Assembly: GCF_017876095.1 (NCBI RefSeq)
Contig: NZ_JAGINM010000011.1
Coordinates: forward strand, 124,001-188,000
Length of the DNA: 64,000 nt
Direction: 5' to 3'
Source of the DNA: Azospirillum agricola
GTDB taxonomy: Bacteria; Pseudomonadota; Alphaproteobacteria; Azospirillales; Azospirillaceae
Shown: positions 19,929 through 28,380 of the stretch, piece by piece
Numbering within the stretch: the first letter of the stretch is position 1
Layout: each line of letters begins with the position of its first letter
Made by a program: the position numbers and the translations under genes
The notes under the pieces: model-generated
What the model was told of the DNA's origin: nothing
Database searches by the model: none
Seen by the model: the letters and a program-made list of their open reading frames with translations, nothing else

Positions 19929-20585
19929 TCACGCAATGGGCTGGTCGGGGAAGCACAGCTCGTGGCGCGCCCGCCATTCCGGCGAGACATAGTTGACGAT
20001 GATCGACTTGCGCACGCCCTCGATCGGCCGCTTGGCGAAGCCGTGCCAGGTGTCGGCGCCGGGGATGAAGATCAGCCCCTCGTTGAAGGCGTAGGGCGCG
20101 CGGGCGACGATGGTCTTCGTCGAATCCAGCACGTCGGTCCCCCAATCGGCGCAGTTCTCCCCCTTCGAGAGATAGACCAGCATCGTGTATTTCTTCACGC
20201 CGATGTCGGTGTGCGGCTCCAGCCAGAAGCCGTCGGTGTCCTGGCAATACTCGATGCGCAGGCTGGTGCCCGACAGGTCGACGTCGCAGGTGCGCTGGAT
20301 GGCGTCGGTGACCTCCCGGCTCTGGAAGGCCTGGGCGACCGTCTCGCACACCGGATGCTTCGCGCGGTTCTCCGCCCCGAAATAGGTGCGCGACGCGTTG
20401 TTGGTCTCGCGCTTGCCGTAGGTGTCGGACACCCGCGGTGGGCCCCAGGGCAGGGCGGCGATGGCGTCGGCGGACTCCTCCGGCAGCGCTTCTGTCAGCA
20501 GCCAGTGCCGGTAGGGCTGGGAGGACAGCCGGCTGTTGTCCAGGCAGCGCAGGAAGCTCTGGGAGACGGCGGCGGGGGTGGTCAT
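19929..20585 (-). CDS. 2-oxoglutarate/Fe(II)-dependent oxygenase, second copy type
   Basis: A 218-residue protein with the same catalytic layout: His125-x-Asp127 (EPHTDIG), distal His181 (DTWHGFAK) and Arg192 (EGVRKSIIVNYV). It is only distantly related to its neighbour, so this is not a recent duplication. The ATG at 20585 is preferred; an in-frame TTG five codons upstream is possible. Between this gene and the ELM1-family gene upstream are about 120 bp. Its substrate is unknown; proteins of this type occur in polysaccharide and natural-product clusters. Confidence 0.8.
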   Translation of the reverse strand: MTTPAAVSQSFLRCLDNSRLSSQPYRHWLLTEALPEESADAIAALPWGPPRVSDTYGKRETNNASRTYFGAENRAKHPVCETVAQAFQSREVTDAIQRTCDVDLSGTSLRIEYCQDTDGFWLEPHTDIGVKKYTMLVYLSKGENCADWGTDVLDSTKTIVARAPYAFNEGLIFIPGADTWHGFAKRPIEGVRKSIIVNYVSPEWRARHELCFPDQPIA

Positions 20586-20705
20586 GGTGCAGTCATCCAA
20601 ATCGACGAAACTTTGGGCAGGACTGCCCGCGTTTATGGCATGGGGCGGCCCGCCGGACCGCCGTAAAACTGGTGATACCAGCGGGTGTGCGGTTTCGTCG
20701 CAAGA

Positions 20706-21686
20706 TCATTGCGTGTGATGCCGTGCCCGGTGCACCGCAAGGCGGTGGCGCAGCTCGTCGGCGACGCCCTGGGTGTCGTTCAGCAGCGGGTGGTCCCATG
20801 TGTCGAGCGTGCCGTCGAAACGCCGGGTGATGCCGTCCTTGTAGAGCCCGTCGTGGAAGGCGCGGAACTTGGGCGAGCCGCCGTCGAGCTCGATGACGTA
20901 GGTGGGCTTGCCGGTCGAGCAGGCCTCCGAGGTCATCGACACGCTGTCGCAGGTGACGACCACCGCGTCGGCGAGGCCGAGATAGCCGAAATAAGGGTTC
21001 TCGCCGGTGCCGTCCCACACCTCGGCCGGCAGGCCGGACAGGCGCGCGCGCAGGATCGCCTCGTTGTCGGCCCCGGTGCGGCGCGACGGCGTCACCATCA
21101 GCCCGGCGCCGTGGCTGCGCGTCAGGTTGACCAGCTTCTCCGCCACCTCGCCCATGATCGCCGGGGTCAGGCTGTAGACGCCGTTGTTGCCGCCGATCAG
21201 CACGGCGACGCGCGGGTGCGGCAGATGGGCGAGGCGCGGGGCGAAACGGGCCGCCGCCTCGGCCAGGATGGCGGGTGTCACCCGGTGCAGGGCGCCGCGC
21301 GTCACCAGCACGTTGTCGCCGCGCAGCTTGTCGTGGCGCGGCACGACGACGAGGTCGAAATGGCGCGGTGAAATCTGCGGATCCTGGATCTGCACGGTGA
21401 AGCTGCGGCCGCGCGACTGCCGGCGCACCGCCAGCGACGGCGCGATGCTCTGCCGCCCGGTGCCGATCAGCAGGTCGGGCCAGGGCGCCTGGATCGGGTC
21501 GCCGCCCGGCCCGGCGGCGAAGCGGTTGCCGACGCGCAGGTAGGGGCTGAGCTGGCGCCAGGGGGCTCGCAGCGACACGCGCTTGACGACGGGCGTCAGG
21601 CCCAGCGCCTCGGCCAGGCCGATGCACTGGTTCTCCATGCCCGGCTTGCCGTCGGACACCACCCAGCAGGTCAGGGGCTGCATCAT
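20706..21686 (-). CDS. ELM1-family (DUF1022) protein
   Basis: A 326-residue protein of the family named after plant mitochondrial fission factor ELM1. It opens with CWVVSDGKPGMENQCIGLAEAL. QIQDPQISPRHFDLVVVPRHD in the middle and VTCDSVSMTSEACSTGKPTYVIEL near the end look like a glycosyltransferase-B fold with a nucleotide-sugar site. The bacterial function is not established; a cell-surface sugar role is a reasonable guess. It starts at either of two adjacent ATGs. It is the first gene of a leftward trio with the two oxygenases. Confidence 0.85.
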   Translation of the reverse strand: MMQPLTCWVVSDGKPGMENQCIGLAEALGLTPVVKRVSLRAPWRQLSPYLRVGNRFAAGPGGDPIQAPWPDLLIGTGRQSIAPSLAVRRQSRGRSFTVQIQDPQISPRHFDLVVVPRHDKLRGDNVLVTRGALHRVTPAILAEAAARFAPRLAHLPHPRVAVLIGGNNGVYSLTPAIMGEVAEKLVNLTRSHGAGLMVTPSRRTGADNEAILRARLSGLPAEVWDGTGENPYFGYLGLADAVVVTCDSVSMTSEACSTGKPTYVIELDGGSPKFRAFHDGLYKDGITRRFDGTLDTWDHPLLNDTQGVADELRHRLAVHRARHHTQ

Positions 21687-21832
21687 ATCTCGGATTGTTG
21701 TGGGAGCGAAGGGAGGAGAGCAAAGCGCGGCATCAGGGGCGACCGCTCTTGCAGGGGTTTCGGTCTTGGCGTAGACACCATCACCGTGTAATATCCTTTC
21801 TCCAAATCACCCCCGGAGCGACCGAGTAAACC

Positions 21833-22393
21833 ATGCGGCGGGTCAAACTCGACCGAATTGACCGGCGTATTCTGCGCGACTTGCAGAACGACGGTCGGAT
21901 GACCAACGTGGAGCTTGCCCGGCGTGCCGGCATCTCCGCCCCGCCCTGCCTGCGCCGCGTCCGCGCGCTGGAAGAGGCGGGATTCATCCGCGGCTATCAC
22001 GCGGACGTCAACCCCGACGCGTTGGGGTTCGGCGTGACCGTGTTCGCTCAGGTGGGCTTGAGCAGCCAAGCCGAAGCGGACCTAAAGAAATTCGAGGAGC
22101 TCGTCAACAGCTGGCCGCTGGTGCGCGAGTGCAACATGCTGGCCGGCGAGTACGACTTCGTGCTGAAGATCGTCGCGGAGGACTGGGACGATTACCAGCG
22201 CTTCCTGACGACCAAGCTGACGGCGGCGCCCAACGTCGCCCATGTGAAGTCGGCCCTGTCGATCCGCACCTCCAAGCACAACCCCGGCGTTCCCATCGAC
22301 GTCGATTCGCCCGACATCCCCGAGGGGAGCGAGGACGACGAGGACGAGGATTTCGCCGAGGACGAGGCCCCCGCCCGCGCCACCCGGCGCTGA
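21833..22393 (+). CDS. Lrp/AsnC-family transcriptional regulator
   Basis: A 186-residue regulator. The N-terminal helix-turn-helix runs over residues 6-60 (LDRIDRRILRDLQNDGRMTNVELARRAGIS) and an RAM/ligand-binding domain over 65-150 (LAGEYDFVLKIVAEDWDDY). It carries an uncommon acidic tail of about 25 residues (EGSEDDEDEDFAEDEAP) beyond the usual family length. Lrp-type regulators respond to amino acids and act as octamers. The ELM1-family gene starts 146 bp away on the other strand, so it may be a target. Downstream it converges with chrA. Confidence 0.9.
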   Translation: MRRVKLDRIDRRILRDLQNDGRMTNVELARRAGISAPPCLRRVRALEEAGFIRGYHADVNPDALGFGVTVFAQVGLSSQAEADLKKFEELVNSWPLVRECNMLAGEYDFVLKIVAEDWDDYQRFLTTKLTAAPNVAHVKSALSIRTSKHNPGVPIDVDSPDIPEGSEDDEDEDFAEDEAPARATRR

Positions 22394-22412
22394 GGGCGAT
22401 TCCCGGAACCTG

Positions 22413-23699
22413 TCAGAGGCCGGTGGCGGCGAGGGCCCGGACGAGGCCCGCGGCAGCCCCGGCCAGCACCACCCAATGGATGGCGGCGTTCCAGCGCACC
22501 AGCGCCACGAGCGCCGCCGCCATGACCGCCCAGGCCCAGAGCGTTCCGATCCAGCCGCCGTCTCCTCCATTCGGCAGCAGCACGGCCACTCCCAGATAGA
22601 CGCCCAGATTCAGGATCACCCCGACCACCGCCGCCGCGATGGCCGCGAGCGCGCCCGCCGCCATGCGGTTGTGGATCAGCCGCTCGACATAGGGGGCGCC
22701 GGCAAAGATGAACAGGAAGCAGGGCAGGAAGGTGACGTAGGTCGTCAGCGCCGCCCCCAGCAGCCCGGCCTGGAGCGGCGTCAGCGCGCCGGGATGGTTC
22801 CAGCCGGCGAAGAAACCGACATACTGTGTGACCAGGATCAGCGGCCCCGGAGTCGTCTCGGCCAGCGCCAGCCCGTCGACCATCTCGCGCGGCGACAGCC
22901 AGCCCTGGATCTCCACCGCCTGCTGCGCGATGTAGGGCAGCACGGCGTAGGCGCCGCCGAAGGTGACGAAGGCCGCCTTGGTGAACAGCGCCGCGACGCC
23001 GCCCCAGGGCTCGGTCCCGAAGAGCGCCAGCACCGCTCCCACCGGCACCGCCCACAGCAGCGCGAACAGCAGGGCCAGCGCCGCCAGCCGCCCCGGCCGG
23101 GGGGCGGGTTCGGGAAGGATGGCCGAGTCGGCCGGATGGGGGTGGGCGAACCAGTGTCGGCCGCTCCACGCGGCGACCCCGCCGGTCAGCGCGGCGACGC
23201 CGATCACCAGCGGGAAGGGCAGGCCAAAGGCGAACAGACCCAGGAAGGCCGCCGCCGCCAGGGCGACCGCCGCCGGTCCCTTCAGCGTGCGCCGGCCCAT
23301 GCGCCAGACGGCGGCGAGCACGATGGCGACCACCGCCGGCTTGATCCCGTCGAAGACCGCGCCGACCATCCCGGTGTCGCCATGCGCCGCCGCCAGCCAG
23401 GACAAGGCGAACAGCACGAGTGCGCCGGGCAGCAGGAACAGCCCGCCGGCCACCAGCCCGCCGCGCACCCCGTGCAGCCGCCAGCCGACATAGGTGGCGA
23501 GCTGCTGAGCCTCCGGCCCCGGCAGCAGCATGCAGAAGTTCAGCGCGTGCAGGAACCGGGTCTGGTCGATCCAGCGCCTCCGGTCCACCAACTCGCTCTG
23601 CATCATGGCGATCTGCCCGGCGGGGCCGCCGAAGCTGGTGAGGCCCAGGCGCAGCCAATAGAGGCAGAAGGGTTGGAAGGCTGGGGTGGGGGTGGTCAT
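22413..23699 (-). CDS. chrA: Chromate transporter ChrA, two-domain form
   Basis: A 428-residue inner-membrane protein with two homologous CHR domains. The first has LGLTSFGGPAGQIAMMQ and LPGPEAQQLATYVGWR. The second, from about residue 230, has AAFVTFGGAYAVLPYIAQQ and TPGPLILVTQYVGFF. This is the long-chain ChrA type that exports chromate. About ten hydrophobic segments are visible. The ATG at 23699 is chosen from the start of homology. No chrB or regulator is adjacent. Confidence 0.93.
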   Translation of the reverse strand: MTTPTPAFQPFCLYWLRLGLTSFGGPAGQIAMMQSELVDRRRWIDQTRFLHALNFCMLLPGPEAQQLATYVGWRLHGVRGGLVAGGLFLLPGALVLFALSWLAAAHGDTGMVGAVFDGIKPAVVAIVLAAVWRMGRRTLKGPAAVALAAAAFLGLFAFGLPFPLVIGVAALTGGVAAWSGRHWFAHPHPADSAILPEPAPRPGRLAALALLFALLWAVPVGAVLALFGTEPWGGVAALFTKAAFVTFGGAYAVLPYIAQQAVEIQGWLSPREMVDGLALAETTPGPLILVTQYVGFFAGWNHPGALTPLQAGLLGAALTTYVTFLPCFLFIFAGAPYVERLIHNRMAAGALAAIAAAVVGVILNLGVYLGVAVLLPNGGDGGWIGTLWAWAVMAAALVALVRWNAAIHWVVLAGAAAGLVRALAATGL

Positions 23700-23896
23700 G
23701 GCGGGAGCCTGTGTCTTTAACCCTCGAGGCTCCCTGCTTAGCGCAGGCGCGGCCATCCCGCACGTCGCAAAATTCGCCCCACCCACCCACCGGCCCCGCC
23801 AGCGCGGGCCGGTGGTTTTCCGGCGAAGCGGTGCTAATATTGCAATCGCGAGCGCCGCCGCCGGGGTGGCGCGCCGGGTGCCGGGGACCTGCGAGA

Positions 23897-24805
23897 ATGA
23901 TGGCTTCTACCCTGCGTCTTGCGGTGGTGGCGGGAATGGCGATGGCGGCGTGGACGGTCGTGCCGTCCGCCGCGCGGGCCGCGTCGGGCGTGCATGCCGA
24001 GGAGATCGTGCGCTTCCCCTCGCAGGACGCCGACCTGACCGGCGGTGCCCCCACCACCCTGACCGGGCGCCTGCTGCGTCCCGCCGGCAGCGGTCCGCAC
24101 CCGTCGGTGGTGCTGCTGCACGGCTGCGGCGGTCTCTACGCCAAGAGCACCGGGCGGGTGTCCCCGCGCCATGTCTGGTGGGCGACGACGCTCCAGCGCC
24201 AGGGCTACGAGGTGCTGATGGTCGACAGCTTCGGCCCGCGCGGCGTGTCCGACCTCTGCACCGCCAAGGAGCGCCCGGTCCGCGCCTCGGTCGAGCGCAA
24301 GCGCGACGCCTGGGCGGCGCTGGCCTATCTGCGCCACCGCCCCGAGGTGGATCGCGGCCGGATCGCGGTCATGGGCTGGTCGCAGGGCGCCGGCACGGTG
24401 CTGGCCGCCTTCGGCGCCGGCGAGGACGGGCCGGCGGGGTCGGAGGAGGGCGGCTTCCGCGCCGCCATCGCCTTCTACCCCGGCTGCAAGACCCCGCTGG
24501 GCGACGAGGACTGGCAGCCCGACGGTCCGCTGCTGATGCTGGTCGGCGAGAAGGATGACTGGAACCCGCCGCAAAGCTGCGTCGAGCTGTCCAAGCGCGA
24601 CGTCGTGAAGGAGCGGATGGAGTTGGTCGTCTACCCCAACGCCTACCACGGCTTCGACGCGCCCGACGCGCCGGTGCGCAAGCGCAAGGATCTGGCGACG
24701 GTTCCCGGCGGCACCGCGCATGTCGGCACCGACGAGGACGCGCGCAACGACGCCATCGCGCGGGTGACGAACTTCCTGAACGAGCGGCTGCGCGCCGGCG
24801 GCTGA
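23897..24805 (+). CDS. Secreted dienelactone-hydrolase-like alpha/beta hydrolase
   Basis: A 302-residue protein. Residues 1-28 form a signal peptide ending in AARA, so it acts in the periplasm. The hydrolase core has the oxyanion region LLHGCGGLY, the nucleophile elbow GWSQG, an acidic residue in VGEKDDWNPP and the catalytic His in NAYHGFD. This order fits the dienelactone hydrolase family, here with a Ser rather than the classical Cys nucleophile. The substrate is unknown. Two consecutive ATGs start the gene. Confidence 0.82.
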   Translation: MMASTLRLAVVAGMAMAAWTVVPSAARAASGVHAEEIVRFPSQDADLTGGAPTTLTGRLLRPAGSGPHPSVVLLHGCGGLYAKSTGRVSPRHVWWATTLQRQGYEVLMVDSFGPRGVSDLCTAKERPVRASVERKRDAWAALAYLRHRPEVDRGRIAVMGWSQGAGTVLAAFGAGEDGPAGSEEGGFRAAIAFYPGCKTPLGDEDWQPDGPLLMLVGEKDDWNPPQSCVELSKRDVVKERMELVVYPNAYHGFDAPDAPVRKRKDLATVPGGTAHVGTDEDARNDAIARVTNFLNERLRAGG

Positions 24806-24825
24806 GCTTCCCGGTCCGCCGCCCG

Positions 24826-25029
24826 TCAGTCCAGCGAGAAGATCTTCGCCCCGACCCCGTTGTCGAGCAGCACCGTCGCGAACAGCGTCAGGATCGGCAC
24901 CAGGAACATCAGGCCGATGACGCAGCGGATCAGCAGATCCTTGCGGCGGGCCGAGCGGCACAGCGGGCAGTCGTCGGGGCCGTGCCCATAGTCGGAGCCG
25001 CAATAGGGGCAGGCGGTGGTGTCGCTCAT
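24826..25029 (-). CDS. Small zinc-ribbon membrane protein
   Basis: A 67-residue protein. Two CxxC knuckles (ACPYCGSDYGHGPDDCPLC) form a likely zinc ribbon, followed by RSARRKD and a single membrane helix (about residues 33-57). It resembles the next small gene at 25180-25353 in layout: ribbon, basic linker, one helix. No function is known. The pair lies between the secreted hydrolase gene and the XRE/DUF2975 operon. Confidence 0.7.
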   Translation of the reverse strand: MSDTTACPYCGSDYGHGPDDCPLCRSARRKDLLIRCVIGLMFLVPILTLFATVLLDNGVGAKIFSLD

Positions 25030-25179
25030 GATCGATCGGTCTTTCCCAGGCGTCCCCACCACGGGCTCGGGGCCATGGGCGTAGGATTGGCCGCATTGTG
25101 GGCCAATCCCGCCGCCGTCCGTCATGAAATCCCTGTCATCCGCGCCCCGGTCCCGTCCGGCTGTCCAGGGGCGGCGTGC

Positions 25180-25353
25180 TCAGAGCAGCGCCATGGCGCC
25201 GACCCAGCCGCCCAGCGCCAGGATCGTCAGCAGCACCAGCGTCGTGCCGATCACCGCGTTGGTGCGGCGGATCGAAAGGCAGTTCGGGCAGCCGCTCTCC
25301 TCCGCCGGGTAGGTCTTGTGGCAGCGCTCGCAGCGGACGGTCGGGTCCGTCAT
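25180..25353 (-). CDS. Small zinc-ribbon membrane protein, paralogue
   Basis: A 57-residue protein with CERCHKTYPAEESGCPNC followed by LSIRRTN and one membrane helix (residues 33-56). The spacing of the CxxC pairs and the position of the helix match the protein at 24826-25029, so the two are probable paralogues. The intervening 150 bp contain nothing recognisable. Confidence 0.7.
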   Translation of the reverse strand: MTDPTVRCERCHKTYPAEESGCPNCLSIRRTNAVIGTTLVLLTILALGGWVGAMALL

Positions 25354-25435
25354 GGCAATCCTCGTGGGGGAACGGAAAGCGGTTGGTGATCCGCCGCCGG
25401 GGTGGGCGGCGCGGCGCACGCTAGCACAGGCGCCG

Positions 25436-25690
25436 TCACTCCGCATCGCCGCCGCCGGCTTCGGAGCCGGCGTCCAGGTCGGCGGGGTCGGAATCATACT
25501 CCAGCAGGTCGGCGGGCTGGCATTCCAGCGCGGCGCAGATCCGGGCCAGCGTCTCGAACCGCAGCCCCTTCACCTTTCCGGTGCGCAGCAGCGACAGGTT
25601 GGCCTCGGTGATGCCGATGCGCTGGGCCAACTCCTTGGCCTTCATCCTGCGGCGGGCAAGCATCTGGTCGAGCGTGACGCGAATGGGCAT
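25436..25690 (-). CDS. XRE-family regulator (YozG-like)
   Basis: An 84-residue Cro/CI-type helix-turn-helix protein: LDQMLARRRMKAKELAQRIGITEANLS, then the recognition helix region LLRTGKVKGLRFETLARICAAL, ending in CQPADLLEY and an acidic tail. Such short regulators regularly accompany a DUF2975 membrane protein, as here, with a 20-bp gap. The pair is thought to be a membrane-linked regulatory unit. Confidence 0.88.
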   Translation of the reverse strand: MPIRVTLDQMLARRRMKAKELAQRIGITEANLSLLRTGKVKGLRFETLARICAALECQPADLLEYDSDPADLDAGSEAGGGDAE

Positions 25691-25710
25691 TGAGTCGGAC
25701 AGACAATGGG

Positions 25711-26271
25711 TTAGACGAAGCCGGCGTTCTCATCGGCCAGGGCGGCGGCCTCGCCCATCACCCAGGCGATGACCAGAAGAACCATGCCCAGCAGGACGAC
25801 GGACAAATCGCCGGTGCTGAGCGACAGCGAGCCTCGCGGTCCCCCCCCATCCGGGACGGAACGCAGCACCGCCATCGACAGCAGCACCGATCCGACCGGC
25901 TCGCCGAGGCCCGACACCATGAGCGATGCGGCGAAGCGCCGCAAGCGCCGGGCGGAGGTCGGGGAGAACACGAGACCGGCGGCGAACCCCCGGAACAGCG
26001 CCCGCAACTCCCACAGCCCCCACAGGCCCGGCAGCGCGGCGACCAGCAAGGCCGCCGTGGCCAGCGCGGAGTCCAGCGCCGACAGGCTGCGCGCCGGCAG
26101 GCGCAGCGCGGCGAGCCAGGGATGTCCGGTCAGCATCGCGTCGGAGAAGGCGAAGGCGTAGAGCGCGAGACCGGCCGGCGTCAGCACCAGCAGCGCGGTC
26201 ATGAGGCCGGCGAGACGGCGGCTGACGCGGGCGATGCGCGCCTGCCGTTTCTGGCGGAGGGAATGGGACAT
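25711..26271 (-). CDS. DUF2975 membrane protein
   Basis: A 186-residue protein with four hydrophobic segments (about 20-42, 65-90, 110-130 and 150-175), the usual DUF2975 layout, including LWELRALFRGFAAGLVFSPTSARRLRRFA. The partner XRE regulator follows immediately. By analogy with other DUF2975/YozG pairs it may hold or sense a signal for the regulator; this is inference. The gene is preceded by an AT-rich control region. Confidence 0.82.
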   Translation of the reverse strand: MSHSLRQKRQARIARVSRRLAGLMTALLVLTPAGLALYAFAFSDAMLTGHPWLAALRLPARSLSALDSALATAALLVAALPGLWGLWELRALFRGFAAGLVFSPTSARRLRRFAASLMVSGLGEPVGSVLLSMAVLRSVPDGGGPRGSLSLSTGDLSVVLLGMVLLVIAWVMGEAAALADENAGFV

Positions 26272-26288
26272 GAAGCCGTGTCCTGTCT

Positions 26289-26336
26289 GAAATTACTGCT
26301 TGGCAATAACTAATTATCGTTTTACAGAAATTACAG
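26289..26336 (-). promoter_or_regulatory. AT-rich promoter/operator of the DUF2975-XRE operon
   Basis: This 48-bp stretch is far more AT-rich than its surroundings. Direct repeats GAAATTACTG (26289-26298) and GAAATTACAG (26327-26336) border it. On the leftward strand a GATAAT hexamer could be the -10 element. It may be the site of autoregulation by the XRE protein. Confidence 0.5.
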
Positions 26337-26400
26337 GGAGCGGTCAAGGCGCCTGGCCGGCTCCCGTCCATCCCGCTGTCCAACCGAACGAGGTTCCTTC

Positions 26401-26769
26401 ATGCTGCGTTTCCTTCCCGTCCTGGCGCTGGTTCTGGCAACCGGGGCCTGCACCGCCATCGTCCAGCTCCCCGTCACCGGCACGGTTGGCGACCGGACGT
26501 CCCTGAATGGTTTCGCGGTGGCGCGCAGCGACACGCCGCTCGGCCGCTACGCCGTGCAGACGGCGGACAGGACGCTGTCCTGCAACGGCGTCTACGACGC
26601 GTCGAGCAACGAGCCGCGCATGATCGTCGCCGTGTCCTGCGACGACGGTCGCTTCGGCGCGGTGGACGTGCGGCGGACTCCGGACCTGATGAGCGGCACC
26701 GGCAGCGGCCGTCTCAACGACGGCACCCCGATCAAGGTCGCCTTCAGTCCGCCGCCGAAGGCGGAATGA
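26401..26769 (+). CDS. Small lipoprotein, unknown function
   Basis: A 122-residue protein with a signal peptide and a probable lipobox LATGAC, so Cys17 would be lipidated. The mature part is short and beta-rich, with two cysteines (LSCNGVYD and VSCDDGRF) that may form a disulfide. No family was recognised. Its 3' end overlaps the convergent rmuC gene by 26 bp. Confidence 0.7.
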   Translation: MLRFLPVLALVLATGACTAIVQLPVTGTVGDRTSLNGFAVARSDTPLGRYAVQTADRTLSCNGVYDASSNEPRMIVAVSCDDGRFGAVDVRRTPDLMSGTGSGRLNDGTPIKVAFSPPPKAE

Positions 26770-28234
26770 CCGGTTCCATCTGGAATTCGGCTGTCCGCAA
26801 GTCGGAGGGCCGAAGATCGGAGGTCCGCAGCTCCGCCGCCTGGAGGCGGCGCGGGCTGTGGTCGAGCGGCTCCAGCAGCGGCAGCTCGGCGCCCTCGGGC
26901 GCGGCGTGCAGGTCGCGGAAGCGCCGCGCGGTGACCAGCACGCGCGACTCCAGCGTGCCGACCGCGCCGTTGTAGCAGCCGACCGCCTTGTCGAGCTGCG
27001 AGCCCAGCCGCTCCAGATGGCCGCCCAGATCGGACAGCCGCTTGTACAGTTCGCCGCCCAGCGCGCTGATCTCGCGGGCGTTGTCCGCCAGCCGCTCCTG
27101 CCGCCAGCCATAGGCGACGGCGCGCAGCAGCGCGATCAGGGTGGTGGGTGTGGACAGGATCACCCGGTGGTCGATGCCGGCCTCGATCAGCGCGGGATCC
27201 TGCTCCAGCGCGGCGGAGAAGAAATTCTCGCCGGGCAGGAACAGCACGACGAACTCCGGGCTGTCCTGGAACTGGTCCCAATAGGCCTTGGTGCCGAGTT
27301 GCCTCATGTGGTCACGCACATGGCGGGCGTGGCGGGCCATGCCGTCGCGGCGCCCGGCCTCGTCGGCCGCCTGGAGGGCGTCGAGATAGCCCTCCAGCGG
27401 GGTCTTGGCGTCGACGACGATGGTCTTGCGGCCGGGCAGGGTGACGACCAGATCGGGGCGCAGCCGGCCGTTTGCGCTGTCCACCGTCGCCTGTTCGAGG
27501 AAGTCGCAATGGTCGAGCATCCCGGCCATCTCGCAGACCCGGCGGAGCTGGATCTCGCCCCAGCGGCCGCGCGCGGCGGGGCTGCGCAGGGCGCGCACGA
27601 GGTTGCCGGTCTCGGAACGGAGCTGGCTCTGCGTCTCGACCAGCGACAACACCTGCTGCCGCAGCCCTTCGTAGGCGCCGGCGCGGGTGGTCTCCATCTC
27701 GCGGATCTGGCGGTCCATGGTCTCCAGCGTCTGACGCACCGGATCGACGATGGCGGCGATGGCGGTCTGCCGCTTGTCGAGGTCGCCCCTGGCCTGCTCC
27801 TGGAAGCCGTTCAGCGTCTCGCGCGCCAGGTCGAGGAAGCTGCGGTTGTTGTGGCGCAGTGCCTCGGCCGACAGCGCCTTGAAGCTGTCGGACAGGGTGG
27901 CCTGGGCACGCTCCAGCAGGGCCAGCTTCTCGGCGGCGGCGGCGCGCTCGGCCTCCAGGCTGGTGGTCAACTCGCCCTGGCGCTGGCGGGCCGCCGCGAT
28001 CTCGCTCTGGAGGCGGGCGATCTGGTGGTCGCGCGCCTCGACCTCCTCGCGCAGGTCGTCCTCGACCCGTTCGGCAAGGTCGAGCCGGGTGGCCAGTTCG
28101 GCGTGCAGCGCCGCGGCGGCGGCCTCGGCGCGGGCGGATGCGGCGCCCAGGATCGCCCAGACCAAGCCACCTCCCAGGCAGAGTCCGGCGAATCCACCCA
28201 GCGCCAGCGATACGGCGTCCACCGCGACCTGCAT
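26744..28234 (-). CDS. rmuC: DNA recombination protein RmuC
   Basis: A 496-residue protein. A membrane anchor occupies residues 8-30, a long coiled coil runs to about 200, and the RmuC nuclease-like core follows with LRSPAARGRWGEIQLRRVCE, VVTLPGRKTIVVDAKTPLEGY and FVVLFLPGENFF. RmuC limits inversions at short repeats in E. coli. The C-terminus carries a short degenerate repeat, LRTSDLRPSDLRTAEFQ, beyond the conserved core. The ATG at 28234 is upstream of a plausible anchor. Confidence 0.92.
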   Translation of the reverse strand: MQVAVDAVSLALGGFAGLCLGGGLVWAILGAASARAEAAAAALHAELATRLDLAERVEDDLREEVEARDHQIARLQSEIAAARQRQGELTTSLEAERAAAAEKLALLERAQATLSDSFKALSAEALRHNNRSFLDLARETLNGFQEQARGDLDKRQTAIAAIVDPVRQTLETMDRQIREMETTRAGAYEGLRQQVLSLVETQSQLRSETGNLVRALRSPAARGRWGEIQLRRVCEMAGMLDHCDFLEQATVDSANGRLRPDLVVTLPGRKTIVVDAKTPLEGYLDALQAADEAGRRDGMARHARHVRDHMRQLGTKAYWDQFQDSPEFVVLFLPGENFFSAALEQDPALIEAGIDHRVILSTPTTLIALLRAVAYGWRQERLADNAREISALGGELYKRLSDLGGHLERLGSQLDKAVGCYNGAVGTLESRVLVTARRFRDLHAAPEGAELPLLEPLDHSPRRLQAAELRTSDLRPSDLRTAEFQMEPVIPPSAAD

Positions 28235-28380
28235 GCAACCCCTCGACCGACCGTCGTCACGCGAAACCGAAGGGGCGCAGCCTACAGGAACGAATCGCGA
28301 ATTGGAACGGGGCGCGAACAGACGCGCAAGCGCCGCTTCTCCGCTTGTCCAACGGAGGGCTCCGCGCCATATCGGAGGCC

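Noticed and set aside
22192-24057. Long open frames opposite chrA and most other genes
   Set aside because: They are produced by the high GC content in opposite or shifted frames; their translations are Arg/Ala/Pro-rich and without domains.
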